From Candidatus Moraniibacteriota bacterium (GTDB lineage Bacteria > Patescibacteriota > Minisyncoccia > Moranbacterales > GCA-2747515), in assembly GCA_029938745.1 (NCBI GenBank), contig JAOZUJ010000037.1:1-10030 (forward strand): a stretch of 10,030 nt of DNA, in the 5' to 3' direction. The notes below the pieces were generated by a model that saw only the letters and a list, made by a program, of their open reading frames with translations, was not told the origin of the DNA and searched no databases. A program made the position numbers and the translations under genes. This document shows, piece after piece, positions 1-5,880 of the stretch. Each line of letters starts with the position of its first letter. The first letter of the stretch is position 1.

Positions 1-12
1 TTGGTCAATATT

Positions 13-576
13 TTAACGCATTTTTTTATCTTTAACTAAGTTGTCAACTTGCTGTTGCAATTCTTCTACATTGCCATTGTTATCAATGATAATATTTGCG
101 ATATTCTTTAATTCCCTAATTGACACTTCCGTCTCTAATTTGTGGTCATTTTTGAATTCTTCAAAAGTTTTATTTTGATCATCCTGTTTTTCATTGCGCC
201 CTATTAATCGCTCATATCGCTTTTCTAGGTCAGCTTCCACATACACAAGTGTAAAGTTATCCATTTCTTTGAGATATTTCAAGTCAGCAACACGCCTAAT
301 TCCATCAATAATAATGATCTGACTATTGTCATTTTTAGTATCCTGCGCTAAAGCGTACGCCAAAATATCTTGTCCATAATATTTGCGCAATCCGAAAGAT
401 AAGTTTGCAAGATTTTCTCGTACAACATCCAAGTGAACTCGATCTAAAATATCTTTCAAAATATCAGAAAAACGATATTCTGTTGCGCGATACTCTGTCA
501 ACAAATATTTTGATACTGTTCCTTTGCCACTTGCAATTTCTCCAATTAATCCAATAATTATTTTGTTATCTGCCAT
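13..576 (-). CDS. P-loop kinase, UPF0200 / dephospho-CoA-kinase-like (copy A)
   Basis: Predicted small nucleotide or cofactor kinase of 187 aa. The Walker A loop GEIASGKGT is at residues 12-20, with the GKGT ending seen in adenylate kinases. A second conserved segment, DGIRRVADL near residue 92, and an arginine-rich lid-like stretch (RLIGRNEKQDD) fit the layout of archaeal UPF0200 proteins, which are related to dephospho-CoA kinase; the substrate is not known from sequence. The frame stays open upstream to a TTG at 615, but I choose the ATG at 576: it puts the P-loop at the same distance from the N-terminus as in the two paralogues, and the extra 13 codons are encoded by a dispersed repeat. 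It is last of four co-oriented genes and closely resembles copy B (residues such as YRFSxIL, RENL, KND and TFEEF/TFEQF are shared), so the two look like a tandem duplication. Ends in TAA. Family fairly sure, function open. Confidence 0.8.
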   Translation of the reverse strand: MADNKIIIGLIGEIASGKGTVSKYLLTEYRATEYRFSDILKDILDRVHLDVVRENLANLSFGLRKYYGQDILAYALAQDTKNDNSQIIIIDGIRRVADLKYLKEMDNFTLVYVEADLEKRYERLIGRNEKQDDQNKTFEEFKNDHKLETEVSIRELKNIANIIIDNNGNVEELQQQVDNLVKDKKMR

Positions 577-588
577 AATTGCTTTATT

Positions 589-631
589 AAACTCGAGATC
601 TTGAAACAAGCTCAAGACGACAAGTTGCTTA
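589..631 (-). repeat. Dispersed repeat copy 1, overlapping the stop codon of the upstream kinase
   Basis: A 43-bp block matches 3143-3185 at 34 positions, and all nine differences are transitions. It contains an inverted repeat, TCTTGA / TCAAGA, with a 7-nt loop (599-604 and 612-617). It begins at the TAA of kinase copy B and fills nearly all the gap to copy A. A CPR-style intergenic repeat family is likely but inferred; only two copies are visible here. Confidence 0.75.
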
Positions 632-1177
632 CTTTAATGTAACAGCCTCATCAATCTGTTTATGCAAATCTTTCATATCACCATCATTATCTATTACAAT
701 ATCTGCAAATGCTTTCAGTTTTTTGATCTGCTGTTCAGCTTCACGTCCACGATCTTCTTCAAACTGTTCAAATGTTTTGCCATTATCATCTACATTTTCA
801 TTTCGCACTGAAATTCGCTCATGACATCTTTGAATATCAGTTTCCATATAAATAAGTTTAAACCCTGGAATTTTTTTTAAATGTTCTATATCTCCCAAGC
901 GACGCACGCCATCAACTACAACAATATTGTTTTTGTCATTTTTTGCATCTCCCGCCATTGCTTTAGCTAAAACATCTTCGCCATATGTTTCTCTGAGCAT
1001 TGTGGACATGACTTGCAAATTTTCTCTACTATTATCTCTATGAATCCTCGTCAAAGCATCTCTCAAAATATTAGAAAAACGATACACAGTCGCGGAATGC
1101 TCCTTCTGTAAATATTGAGCAACTGTACTTTTCCCACTGGCCATCTCACCTGTCAGTCCTACTATAATTTTTTCCAT
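629..1177 (-). CDS. P-loop kinase, UPF0200 / dephospho-CoA-kinase-like (copy B)
   Basis: A 182-aa predicted phosphotransferase with Walker A GEMASGKST at residues 10-18, a VVVDGVRRLGDIEHL segment typical of the second strand and arginine of this family, and RISVRNENVDD followed by TFEQFEEDR, which matches the lid region of UPF0200 proteins. LRETYG (about residue 62) corresponds to the conserved LREIYG-type motif I recall from archaeal members. The ATG start lies directly before the P-loop strand, as is normal for the family. It lies 34 bp after the dCMP deaminase gene and 52 bp before copy A, so co-transcription is likely. No ribosome-binding site is visible. Substrate unknown; the deaminase neighbour makes a nucleoside monophosphate plausible, but this is inference. 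Annotation as coaE would be overconfident: the canonical CoaE P-loop reads GGIGSGKS and the rest aligns only loosely. Confidence 0.82.
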   Translation of the reverse strand: MEKIIVGLTGEMASGKSTVAQYLQKEHSATVYRFSNILRDALTRIHRDNSRENLQVMSTMLRETYGEDVLAKAMAGDAKNDKNNIVVVDGVRRLGDIEHLKKIPGFKLIYMETDIQRCHERISVRNENVDDNGKTFEQFEEDRGREAEQQIKKLKAFADIVIDNDGDMKDLHKQIDEAVTLK

Positions 1178-1211
1178 ATTTTTCTAAAACTAAAACTTTC
1201 GTAAATTGTCA

Positions 1212-1706
1212 TTACATATTATCATACGTTTCCATCTCTTCATTGTCTAATTCATATTCAACACCAGCCTCTTCAAAAATTTCCTTACTCCGCGCACCCT
1301 TATGATAATCTTTATTACACACAACTTTTTTTATACCAGCATTAATGATCATTTTTGCACACACATAACATGGCGTCATATGACAATACAGTGTTGCGCC
1401 GTCAAGTGCCGCACCAAAACGTGCTGCATTTACAATAGCATTTTGTTCTGCATGCGTTGTTCGGATACAGTGTTGTGATTCTTTGCCATTTTCAGTTACT
1501 ACATGCATTTCATGACCAACATCATCACAATGCGCAGTCCCAACCGGAGATCCTACATAGCCCGTTGAAATAATTCTCTTGCTTTTTGCAATAACGCATC
1601 CTGAACGACCACGATCACACGTCCCTCTTCCACCTACTACTTTTACTAACTCCAGAAAGTATTCATCCCAAGTAAATCTCTCATATTTTTTATCATCATT
1701 CTTCAT
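1212..1706 (-). CDS. Deoxycytidylate (dCMP) deaminase, ComEB/T4-Cd type
   Basis: A zinc enzyme expected to convert dCMP to dUMP in the cytoplasm, supplying the thymidylate synthase substrate. The 164-aa protein carries the full cytidine-deaminase-fold signature: HAE at residues 85-87 (zinc His and catalytic Glu) and PCYVC at 112-116 (two zinc Cys). The N-terminal half shows CDRGRSGCVI (30-39), TGYVGSP, HCDDVGH and HCIRTTHAEQNA, the layout of the dCMP deaminase/ComEB group with extra Cys/His residues that form a structural zinc site in T4-type enzymes. Length is normal for the group. It sits between P-loop kinases, 24 bp after kinase C and 34 bp before kinase B, which points to a shared nucleotide-metabolism transcript. 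Deamination of another cytosine nucleotide cannot be excluded. Ends in TAA. Confidence 0.9.
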   Translation of the reverse strand: MKNDDKKYERFTWDEYFLELVKVVGGRGTCDRGRSGCVIAKSKRIISTGYVGSPVGTAHCDDVGHEMHVVTENGKESQHCIRTTHAEQNAIVNAARFGAALDGATLYCHMTPCYVCAKMIINAGIKKVVCNKDYHKGARSKEIFEEAGVEYELDNEEMETYDNM

Positions 1707-1730
1707 AAAGATTATATTATGTATTATTGA

Positions 1731-2300
1731 CTAGCCACAACGTTTTTGTAAAATTTGCTTCATTGCATCATCAACTTGCCACAACAAATCATCCATTGAA
1801 GTTTCATTTTTGACAACAAAATCAGCATCCTTTCCAATTTCAGGAATTGCTTTTTCTGTTTCTGACTCCACTTCAAATTTTTGAAATTCTTCAAAACTTG
1901 CATCATCATCAGTTTTTTCACCACGACTCGTGACCCGCTTCCATCGTAATTTTTGATCAGCTGTTACATATATAATATAACTATTTTCAAATGAACGTAT
2001 AAACTCCAAATCCATCATCATTCGCATACCATTAACACACATAATACCGTTATGTTGATGTACATAACGCAACACACCTTTATGCAAAACATCTTCACCA
2101 AAACGATTCTTAAACGTTTGATATAACCATGCTTGATCTTCCTTTGATGATTGCTCAAAAAATAAATCTAACGCTTTTTTTAGTGGACGTCCAAATCGCA
2201 ATAAATCAACATCATATCGACGCTTCAAATAATGCGCCACAGTATCTTTACCACTACCAGTTTCTCCAACAAGTCCAATTACAATTTTGTCCTTATACAT
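1731..2300 (-). CDS. P-loop kinase, NMP-kinase / UPF0200-like (copy C)
   Basis: First gene of the kinase/deaminase run, 189 aa. Walker A GETGSGKDT lies at residues 12-20; the GSGKDT ending is reminiscent of phage-type deoxynucleoside monophosphate kinases and some small-molecule kinases. The same family landmarks as in copies A and B follow: FGRPLKKAL, RFGEDVL, a strand ending in NGMRMMMDLEFI, and a lid-like RVTSRGEKTDDDASFEEF. It is clearly more diverged from A and B than they are from each other, so it may have a different substrate. The conserved second Arg of DGxRR in A and B is Met here (NGMRM), a possible specificity change. The ATG at 2300 is directly before the P-loop strand. It starts 94 bp after rplA, across a terminator and a possible promoter, so it belongs to a new unit. 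Ends in TAG. Confidence 0.8.
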   Translation of the reverse strand: MYKDKIVIGLVGETGSGKDTVAHYLKRRYDVDLLRFGRPLKKALDLFFEQSSKEDQAWLYQTFKNRFGEDVLHKGVLRYVHQHNGIMCVNGMRMMMDLEFIRSFENSYIIYVTADQKLRWKRVTSRGEKTDDDASFEEFQKFEVESETEKAIPEIGKDADFVVKNETSMDDLLWQVDDAMKQILQKRCG

Positions 2301-2330
2301 AAAATATATGTTTTATCTTTTTACTTATAA

Positions 2331-2359
2331 ATTATATATTAAACAAACAAAAAAGTCCA
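2331..2359 (-). promoter_or_regulatory. Possible sigma70-type promoter for the kinase/deaminase genes
   Basis: On the minus strand, TGGACT (2359-2354) and TATAAT (2336-2331) are separated by 17 bp. The -10 is a perfect consensus hexamer; the -35 matches 4 of 6 and lies inside the 3' arm of the rplA terminator. The start codon of kinase C is about 30 bp below the -10. AT-rich sequence makes chance -10 matches common, hence moderate confidence. Confidence 0.45.
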
Positions 2360-2376
2360 CGCTACTAACATGGACT
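2347..2376 (-). terminator. Intrinsic terminator after rplA
   Basis: The minus strand reads AGTCCATG, a 7-nt loop, then CGTGGACT, an 8-bp stem with one G-U pair, followed by a run of T. It lies about 20 bp past the rplA stop codon and closes the secE-nusG-rplK-rplA unit. Confidence 0.85.
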
Positions 2377-2394
2377 TGCTTTGTATAGATAAAG

Positions 2395-3066
2395 TTATTT
2401 GATTTTTACTGCAGGACCCATTGTTGAACATATACTTTTTGTTGCAATCAACTGCCCTTTATGTGCATCATTTTTACACGCCTTTACTGCATCCATAAAT
2501 GCATTATAATTTTCTAAAATTTGTTCTTGGGTAAATGATATTCTGCCAATTACCTGATGGATATTTCTTGCATTATCATTTTTGAAATTTGCTTTTCCTT
2601 TTTTGAGTGAATTTATTGCATCAGCAACATTTGGTGTTACTGTATCCGTTTTTGGACTTGGCATGAGTCCACGTGGTCCAAGCACTCTTGCAGCTGGTGC
2701 AAGTTTTGGCATCATATCTGGCGACGCCACAAGCACATCAACGTCTGGTAGCTCACCTTTCTTAATTTTATCAATAAGTTCCTGTCCGCCGATTAGATCA
2801 GCTCCTGCTTTTTTTGCTTCATCAGCTTTGTCCTCTGTAATAACACCAACACGAACTTCCTTACCAGTTCCATGTGGTAATGTAACGCTTCCACGTACTG
2901 ATTGCTCACCTTTTTTTGGATCAATATTCAAACGTATATGCACCTCAATTGATTCATCAAATTTTGCAGAAGCATTTTCTTTTACAAAAGCTACTGCCTC
3001 CTCTGCCGTCATTTTTTCCTCTCCTCTCTTTTCTACTGCACTGTTATAATTTTTCCCTCTTTTCAT
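2395..3066 (-). CDS. rplA: 50S ribosomal protein L1 (uL1)
   Basis: Component of the L1 stalk of the large subunit, which moves deacylated tRNA out of the E site, and in many bacteria a translational repressor of its own mRNA. The 223-aa product has the family start (MKRGKNY), the RGSVTLPHGTGKEVRVGV segment near residue 58, the hallmark LGPRGLMPSPKTDTVT near 130, and the C-terminal SSTMGP-type motif (here CSTMGPAVKI). Length is slightly below the usual ~230 aa because the N-terminal region is compact. The ATG at 3066 is supported by the MKRGKxY start common to L1. It is last in the secE-nusG-rplK-rplA unit, 116 bp after rplK, and that gap carries a repeat and a putative L1-binding structure. 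L1 is present although some CPR groups lack it. Ends in TAA. Confidence 0.97.
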   Translation of the reverse strand: MKRGKNYNSAVEKRGEEKMTAEEAVAFVKENASAKFDESIEVHIRLNIDPKKGEQSVRGSVTLPHGTGKEVRVGVITEDKADEAKKAGADLIGGQELIDKIKKGELPDVDVLVASPDMMPKLAPAARVLGPRGLMPSPKTDTVTPNVADAINSLKKGKANFKNDNARNIHQVIGRISFTQEQILENYNAFMDAVKACKNDAHKGQLIATKSICSTMGPAVKIK

Positions 3067-3073
3067 AATATTT

Positions 3074-3108
3074 TCGTGGTATTAACGAGTCATCCAACCC
3101 TCCCACAA
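3074..3108 (-). promoter_or_regulatory. Putative L1-binding site in the rplA leader
   Basis: The RNA pairs UUGUGG (3108-3103) with CCACGA (3079-3074), enclosing GGAG and GGAUGA segments that resemble the GGGAG / GAUGA internal loop of L1 sites on 23S rRNA and L1 mRNAs. It ends only 7 nt before the rplA start codon, where a bound protein would block initiation. Recognition is from memory of the motif and the inner pairing is not fully worked out. Confidence 0.5.
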
Positions 3109-3142
3109 TTTATTTAATTATATATTTAAAATAAAACTTACT

Positions 3143-3185
3143 AAACCCGAGATCCTAAAATAAGTTCAGGACAACAAGTCGTTTA
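3143..3185 (-). repeat. Dispersed repeat copy 2, overlapping the rplK stop codon
   Basis: Matches 589-631 at 34 of 43 positions with only transitions. The imperfect inverted repeat TCCTAA / TCAGGA keeps the central pairing: a T-A pair in copy 1 (601/615) is C-G here (3155/3169), a compensatory double change. As in copy 1, the block starts at a TAA stop codon and has the same orientation relative to the gene. Confidence 0.75.
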
Positions 3186-3608
3186 TTCTACTGTTATTCC
3201 CATTGACCTTGCCGTACCCTCTACAATTTTCATTGCAGCATCTATGTCAGATGCATTAAGGTCCTGCATTTTAATTTCAGCAATTTCTTTTACTTGATCT
3301 TTTGACACCTTGCCAACCTTATCAGTTAGTGGATTGCCTGCGCCTTTTGGCACACCTGCTGCTTTTTTGAGTAATTCAGCTGCTGGCGGTGTTTTCATAA
3401 TAAAACTAAAAGACCTGTCTTCATACACTGTGATTTCCACAGGTACAACATCTCCCATTTTATCTTTTGTTGCTTCATTAAATTGCGTACAAAAATCTTG
3501 GATATTTATACCATGTTGTCCAAGTGCTGGACCAACTGGTGGTGCTGGATTTGCTTTTCCTGCTTGAATTTGCAATTTTAGCATTGTCGTCACTTTTTTG
3601 TCTGCCAT
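3183..3608 (-). CDS. rplK: 50S ribosomal protein L11 (uL11)
   Basis: Builds the base of the L7/L12 stalk with L10 and helps form the GTPase-associated centre. The 141-aa length is exactly usual. Residues 10-40 contain the proline-rich LQIQAGKANPAPPVGPALGQHG signature, with GINIQDFCTQFNEAT following, and the C-terminal domain has the rRNA-binding KTPPAAELLKKAAG and the MGITVE end. The ATG at 3608 gives the standard MADKKV-type start. It lies 57 bp after nusG, a gap carrying a GC-rich hairpin, and 116 bp before rplA. Ends in TAA. Confidence 0.98.
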   Translation of the reverse strand: MADKKVTTMLKLQIQAGKANPAPPVGPALGQHGINIQDFCTQFNEATKDKMGDVVPVEITVYEDRSFSFIMKTPPAAELLKKAAGVPKGAGNPLTDKVGKVSKDQVKEIAEIKMQDLNASDIDAAMKIVEGTARSMGITVE

Positions 3609-3637
3609 AATCTAGTATGTTAGTAGTTAGTAATTAG

Positions 3638-3657
3638 CCTGCCTGCCGGTAGGCAGG
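3638..3657. repeat. GC-rich intergenic hairpin repeat
   Basis: A perfect 7-bp inverted repeat, CCTGCCT / AGGCAGG, around the loop GCCGGT, in the nusG-rplK gap. It is strikingly GC-rich in an AT-rich spacer. I recall very similar palindromes scattered through Parcubacteria genomes; only one copy is visible here. No T-run follows on either strand, so it is not a standard terminator. Confidence 0.6.
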
Positions 3658-3665
3658 TATATTAG

Positions 3666-4211
3666 TTATATTTTCCTGATCTGTAAAAAGTCTAGCTCAA
3701 CTGGAGTTTCACGACCAAATACCATCACAAGAACCTTTACTTTACCTTTTGCTTCATCAATTTCTTGTACCTCACCATCAAAATCCTTAAATGGACCGTC
3801 TGTGATCTTTATGCTTTCACCTTTTTTCACATCAATACGATATTTTGGCTCATCTGTACCCATTTTCTTTTGAATTGACAAGATCTCCTCTGGATTAACT
3901 GGTGTTGGTGTTGTACCAAGTCCAATAAATCCTGTCACATTTGGTGTGTTACGTACTACATACCACGATGCATCTGTTACAACCATTTCTACAAGCACAT
4001 ATCCTGGGTAGATCTTTTCTTCCACAGTGACACGCTTGTTATTTCTTATCTTGATCTTCTTTTCTATTGGTACAATTACATCAAAAATATAATCGTGCAT
4101 ATCCATGGAGTCAATACGTTGACGTAAATTACGCGCAACATTATCTTCATATCCAGAATATGTATGCAAAACGTACCACGCTTTGCCATGATGTTGTGTT
4201 TGCTTTGCCAT
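3666..4211 (-). CDS. nusG: Transcription termination/antitermination factor NusG
   Basis: Binds RNA polymerase and couples it to the ribosome or Rho. The 181-aa protein has the NGN domain (about 10-115: AWYVLHTYSGYEDNVARNL, then EEKIYPGYVLVEM and VRNTPNVTGFIG) and a C-terminal KOW domain (about 126-181: KKGESIKITDGPFKDFDGEV). Length is typical. The ATG at 4211 precedes the normal short N-terminal leader; no Shine-Dalgarno is visible. It follows secE by 35 bp, the classic secE-nusG pair, and precedes rplK. Ends in TAA. Confidence 0.98.
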   Translation of the reverse strand: MAKQTQHHGKAWYVLHTYSGYEDNVARNLRQRIDSMDMHDYIFDVIVPIEKKIKIRNNKRVTVEEKIYPGYVLVEMVVTDASWYVVRNTPNVTGFIGLGTTPTPVNPEEILSIQKKMGTDEPKYRIDVKKGESIKITDGPFKDFDGEVQEIDEAKGKVKVLVMVFGRETPVELDFLQIRKI

Positions 4212-4246
4212 AATGACGAATACTATAAATTTATATTACTTCTTGT

Positions 4247-4429
4247 TTATATAATGAAGCTTTTAATAAAACTTCCAAAAAAATAATCCAAAACACCCAA
4301 AAATATTGCCACTGATATACTAATAGCAATAACAAGTGTTGTGTATTGAATAGTTTGTTCTCGTGAAGGCCATGAAACTTTTTTCATTTCAACATATGCC
4401 TCACGTAAAAATTTTGTTATTTTTTCCAT
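4247..4429 (-). CDS. secE: Preprotein translocase subunit SecE
   Basis: Essential small subunit of the SecYEG protein channel in the cytoplasmic membrane. The 60-aa single-span form is the usual one outside enterobacteria. The amphipathic segment ending in EMKKVSWPSREQT (about 14-26) is the family hallmark, followed by one hydrophobic span (about 30-52) ending in FGSFIKSFII. It is the first gene of its unit, with its own promoter and a short hairpin-containing leader upstream. Ends in TAA. Confidence 0.96.
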   Translation of the reverse strand: MEKITKFLREAYVEMKKVSWPSREQTIQYTTLVIAISISVAIFLGVLDYFFGSFIKSFII

Positions 4430-4443
4430 ATTTTGTGGATTTT

Positions 4444-4462
4444 AAAAAAGCCCCGACTGGGC
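4444..4462 (-). terminator. Hairpin plus U-run in the secE leader, possible attenuator
   Basis: Between the secE promoter and the start codon the minus strand reads GCCC, AGTCG, GGGC, then six T. The stem is only 4 bp but all G-C and is followed at once by the T-run, so it has the shape of a weak intrinsic terminator within a leader of about 43 nt. No alternative antiterminator partner was found. Confidence 0.5.
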
Positions 4463-4478
4463 CCTTAATTCTTTTTTA

Positions 4479-4507
4479 ATAATAAACGAATTATTTATAT
4501 TTGTCAA
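4479..4507 (-). promoter_or_regulatory. Sigma70-type promoter of secE-nusG-rplK-rplA
   Basis: Minus strand TTGACA (4507-4502), 17-bp spacer, TATTAT (4484-4479). The -35 is perfect and the spacing optimal. Transcription would begin near 4472, about 43 nt before the secE start codon. Confidence 0.82.
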
Positions 4508-4532
4508 ATGTATAAACTTCATACTAATCACC

Positions 4533-4567
4533 ATGAAAAGAAAATACCGTAATATAAACAATTACGG
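4533..4567 (-). terminator. Intrinsic terminator after rplJ-rplL
   Basis: Minus strand CCGTAAT, 7-nt loop, ATTACGG (perfect 7-bp stem, 4567-4547), followed by a T-rich tail of the form TATTTTCTTTT. It lies about 80 bp past the rplL stop and just upstream of the secE promoter, separating the two ribosomal-protein units. Confidence 0.75.
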
Positions 4568-4583
4568 CATCCTCATGCATACG

Positions 4584-4617
4584 CCAATTTTGAAAAAATT
4601 GGTCCGCCCTTGGCGGA
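4584..4617. repeat. Two adjacent short inverted repeats after rplL
   Basis: CCAATTTT / AAAATTGG with a 3-nt loop (4584-4602) directly abuts TCCGCC / GGCGGA with a 3-nt loop (4603-4617). The second is a GC-rich palindrome of a type I recall as common between Parcubacteria genes. On the minus strand the GC hairpin is followed by CCAATTTTTTC, so it could also help terminate rplJL transcripts. Confidence 0.6.
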
Positions 4618-4646
4618 AACTTCTTTTGAAAAAACTTAATTAAGAC

Positions 4647-5075
4647 CTATTTCAAAGTTACTGTAGCGCCAGCTTCTTCTAATTTTCCTTTAATTTCTTC
4701 TGCTTCTTCTTTTGCTGCAGCTTCTTTTACAACAACAGGAGCTCCGTCAACCATGTCCTTTGCATCTTTTAGTCCCTCTCCTGTGATTTCACGAACAGCT
4801 TTGATCACATTAATCTTTGAATCACCTATAGCTGTAAGTTCTACGTCAAATTCTGACTTCTCTTCAGCAGCTTCTTCACCAGCTGCACCAGGCATTGCCA
4901 TTGCTACAGGAGCAGCAGCAGAAACACCAAATTTATCTTCAAGGATCGTTACCAATTCTGCAAGATCAAGAACACTCATTTCTTCGATCTCTTTTACAAT
5001 CTTCGTAAACTTCTTAGGAACTTCTACCTCTTTCTTCTCTTCTTCTACTTCCTCTGTCTTTTTTTCTTCTGCCAT
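4647..5075 (-). CDS. rplL: 50S ribosomal protein L7/L12 (bL12)
   Basis: Flexible stalk protein that recruits translation GTPases, bound as dimers to L10. The 142-aa product is longer than the usual 120-130 aa because of a Lys/Glu-rich N-terminal lead (about residues 1-20). Then come the dimerisation domain (about 22-58, SVLDLAELVTILEDKFGV), an Ala-rich hinge with AAAPVAMAMPGAAGEEA, and the C-terminal factor-binding domain with KINVIKAVREITGEGLKDAKDMVDGAP. It follows rplJ by 54 bp without a visible promoter and is closed by a terminator. The next gene is secE, not rpoB as in most bacteria. Ends in TAG. Confidence 0.97.
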   Translation of the reverse strand: MAEEKKTEEVEEEKKEVEVPKKFTKIVKEIEEMSVLDLAELVTILEDKFGVSAAAPVAMAMPGAAGEEAAEEKSEFDVELTAIGDSKINVIKAVREITGEGLKDAKDMVDGAPVVVKEAAAKEEAEEIKGKLEEAGATVTLK

Positions 5076-5129
5076 ATGATTATATTAAACTTATTACTTA
5101 ATTTATAAATAAATTATACAAAAAATTGT

Positions 5130-5648
5130 TTATGCCTCTTTACTATCACGAACAGCAGCCAACGTCTGCACAAATGTTCGTGGAACACCTGCCAATGTAC
5201 CCACAAATCCACGGATAGGTGCTTGCAATTGACCAACAAGTTTTGCTCTGAGTTCGTCTGTTGTCGGTAACTTTGCAAGTGCTTGTGTTTCTTCTAGTGT
5301 CATCACCTGATCTCCCAAGACACCAGCAACGAGCTTGATATTTTCATTTTCTTTTGCTGTCTCGTGAATAATCTTTGCACTTGTTACTTCATCACTTGAA
5401 ACACTTACTGCAATTTGTCCATCTAGTGTCTCTGGATCGATCTCAATGCCATTATTCTTAAGTGCAATTGCAAGAAGCTTTTTCTTGATCACTTGAAATG
5501 TTGACCCTGATTCACGTAATTCCTTTTTCAATCCAACCATATCATTTGCTGATAGGCCTTTGAAATCTGCAAATACACACGCTGGCGATTCTTTAATCTC
5601 ATCTGTGAGCTTTGCAACAATGTCTTCTTTTTGCTGTCGCGTTAACAT
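5130..5648 (-). CDS. rplJ: 50S ribosomal protein L10 (uL10)
   Basis: Anchors the L7/L12 dimers to 23S rRNA and, as the L10-L12 complex, represses its own operon in many bacteria. The 172-aa product has the typical N-terminal RNA-binding domain (QKEDIVAKL, then FADFKGLSANDMVGLKKELR and KKKLLAIAL), a central insert (GQIAVSVSSDEVTSAKII) and a C-terminal helix for L12 binding. RAKLVGQLQAPIRGFVGTLAGV near residue 133 is a strong family mark. The ATG at 5648 is conserved with the common MLTRQQKEDI-type start. Upstream lies a promoter and a complete L10-type attenuating leader; rplL follows. Ends in TAA. Confidence 0.97.
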   Translation of the reverse strand: MLTRQQKEDIVAKLTDEIKESPACVFADFKGLSANDMVGLKKELRESGSTFQVIKKKLLAIALKNNGIEIDPETLDGQIAVSVSSDEVTSAKIIHETAKENENIKLVAGVLGDQVMTLEETQALAKLPTTDELRAKLVGQLQAPIRGFVGTLAGVPRTFVQTLAAVRDSKEA

Positions 5649-5701
5649 AACTTTATTATTAACTTTTTACCTGTTTTCAATTATCTTTATAATAAAAATA
5701 C

Positions 5702-5731
5702 AAAAAAATTCTGCAACTTTTTTCGCAGAAT
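5702..5731 (-). terminator. Regulated terminator of the L10 leader
   Basis: Minus strand ATTCTGC, a 10-nt A-rich loop, GCAGAAT, then a T-run to 5702: a perfect 7-bp stem with a strong U-tract, about 55 nt before the rplJ start. Its 5' arm is shared with the antiterminator helix of the leader. Confidence 0.88.
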
Positions 5732-5874
5732 CTCAAAACACTCTAAACATATTTGACATATGTATATAATGCGTTCCTCACAAGGACTTACATGTTGCCT
5801 TGAGTCTGCGGATTTACCTTGTTGATAGATTTGTGAACAATATCAACAATGTTTCGTATTCGTTTTTAAATTCT
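5702..5874 (-). ncRNA. L10 leader: autoregulatory attenuator of rplJ-rplL
   Basis: The leader carries three elements. A perfect 9-bp hairpin (TTGTTGATA, 5849-5841, with 5827-5819) comes first. Next is the L10-L12 site, where UCC (5812-5810) and CAAGG pair with CCUUG and GGA (5777-5775), with a GCAGAC / UGA kink-turn-like internal loop as in known L10 leaders. An intrinsic terminator ends it. The left strand of the protein site, CGCAGACTCAA (5810-5800), is also complementary to TTGAG-AT-TCTGCG (5736-5724), which contains the 5' arm of the terminator. Binding of L10 should therefore free the terminator; without L10 the antiterminator forms. The motif and pairings are seen in the sequence; the mechanism is that known for Bacillus-type L10 leaders. 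Confidence 0.85.
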
Positions 5875-5880
5875 TTTACC

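Noticed and set aside
577..615. TTG start and 13-residue N-terminal extension of kinase A
   Set aside because: The extension is encoded by the dispersed repeat; the ATG at 576 aligns with the starts of both paralogues.
629..1177. Naming the kinases coaE, cmk or tmk
   Set aside because: The motifs fit the broader UPF0200/CoaE-like group but the diagnostic sequences of any one of these enzymes are absent.
13..2300. Prophage or phage-derived cassette because of dNMP-kinase-like and dCMP deaminase genes
   Set aside because: No structural, integrase or replication genes of phage type are present, and base composition does not visibly differ from the ribosomal genes.
2582..3049. Plus-strand open frame opposite rplA
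   Set aside because: Shadow of a certain ribosomal protein gene, no recognisable domain.
5753..5770. Plus-strand TTGACA and TATAAT
   Set aside because: Only 6 bp separate them, far from the 16-18 bp needed, and no plus-strand gene follows.
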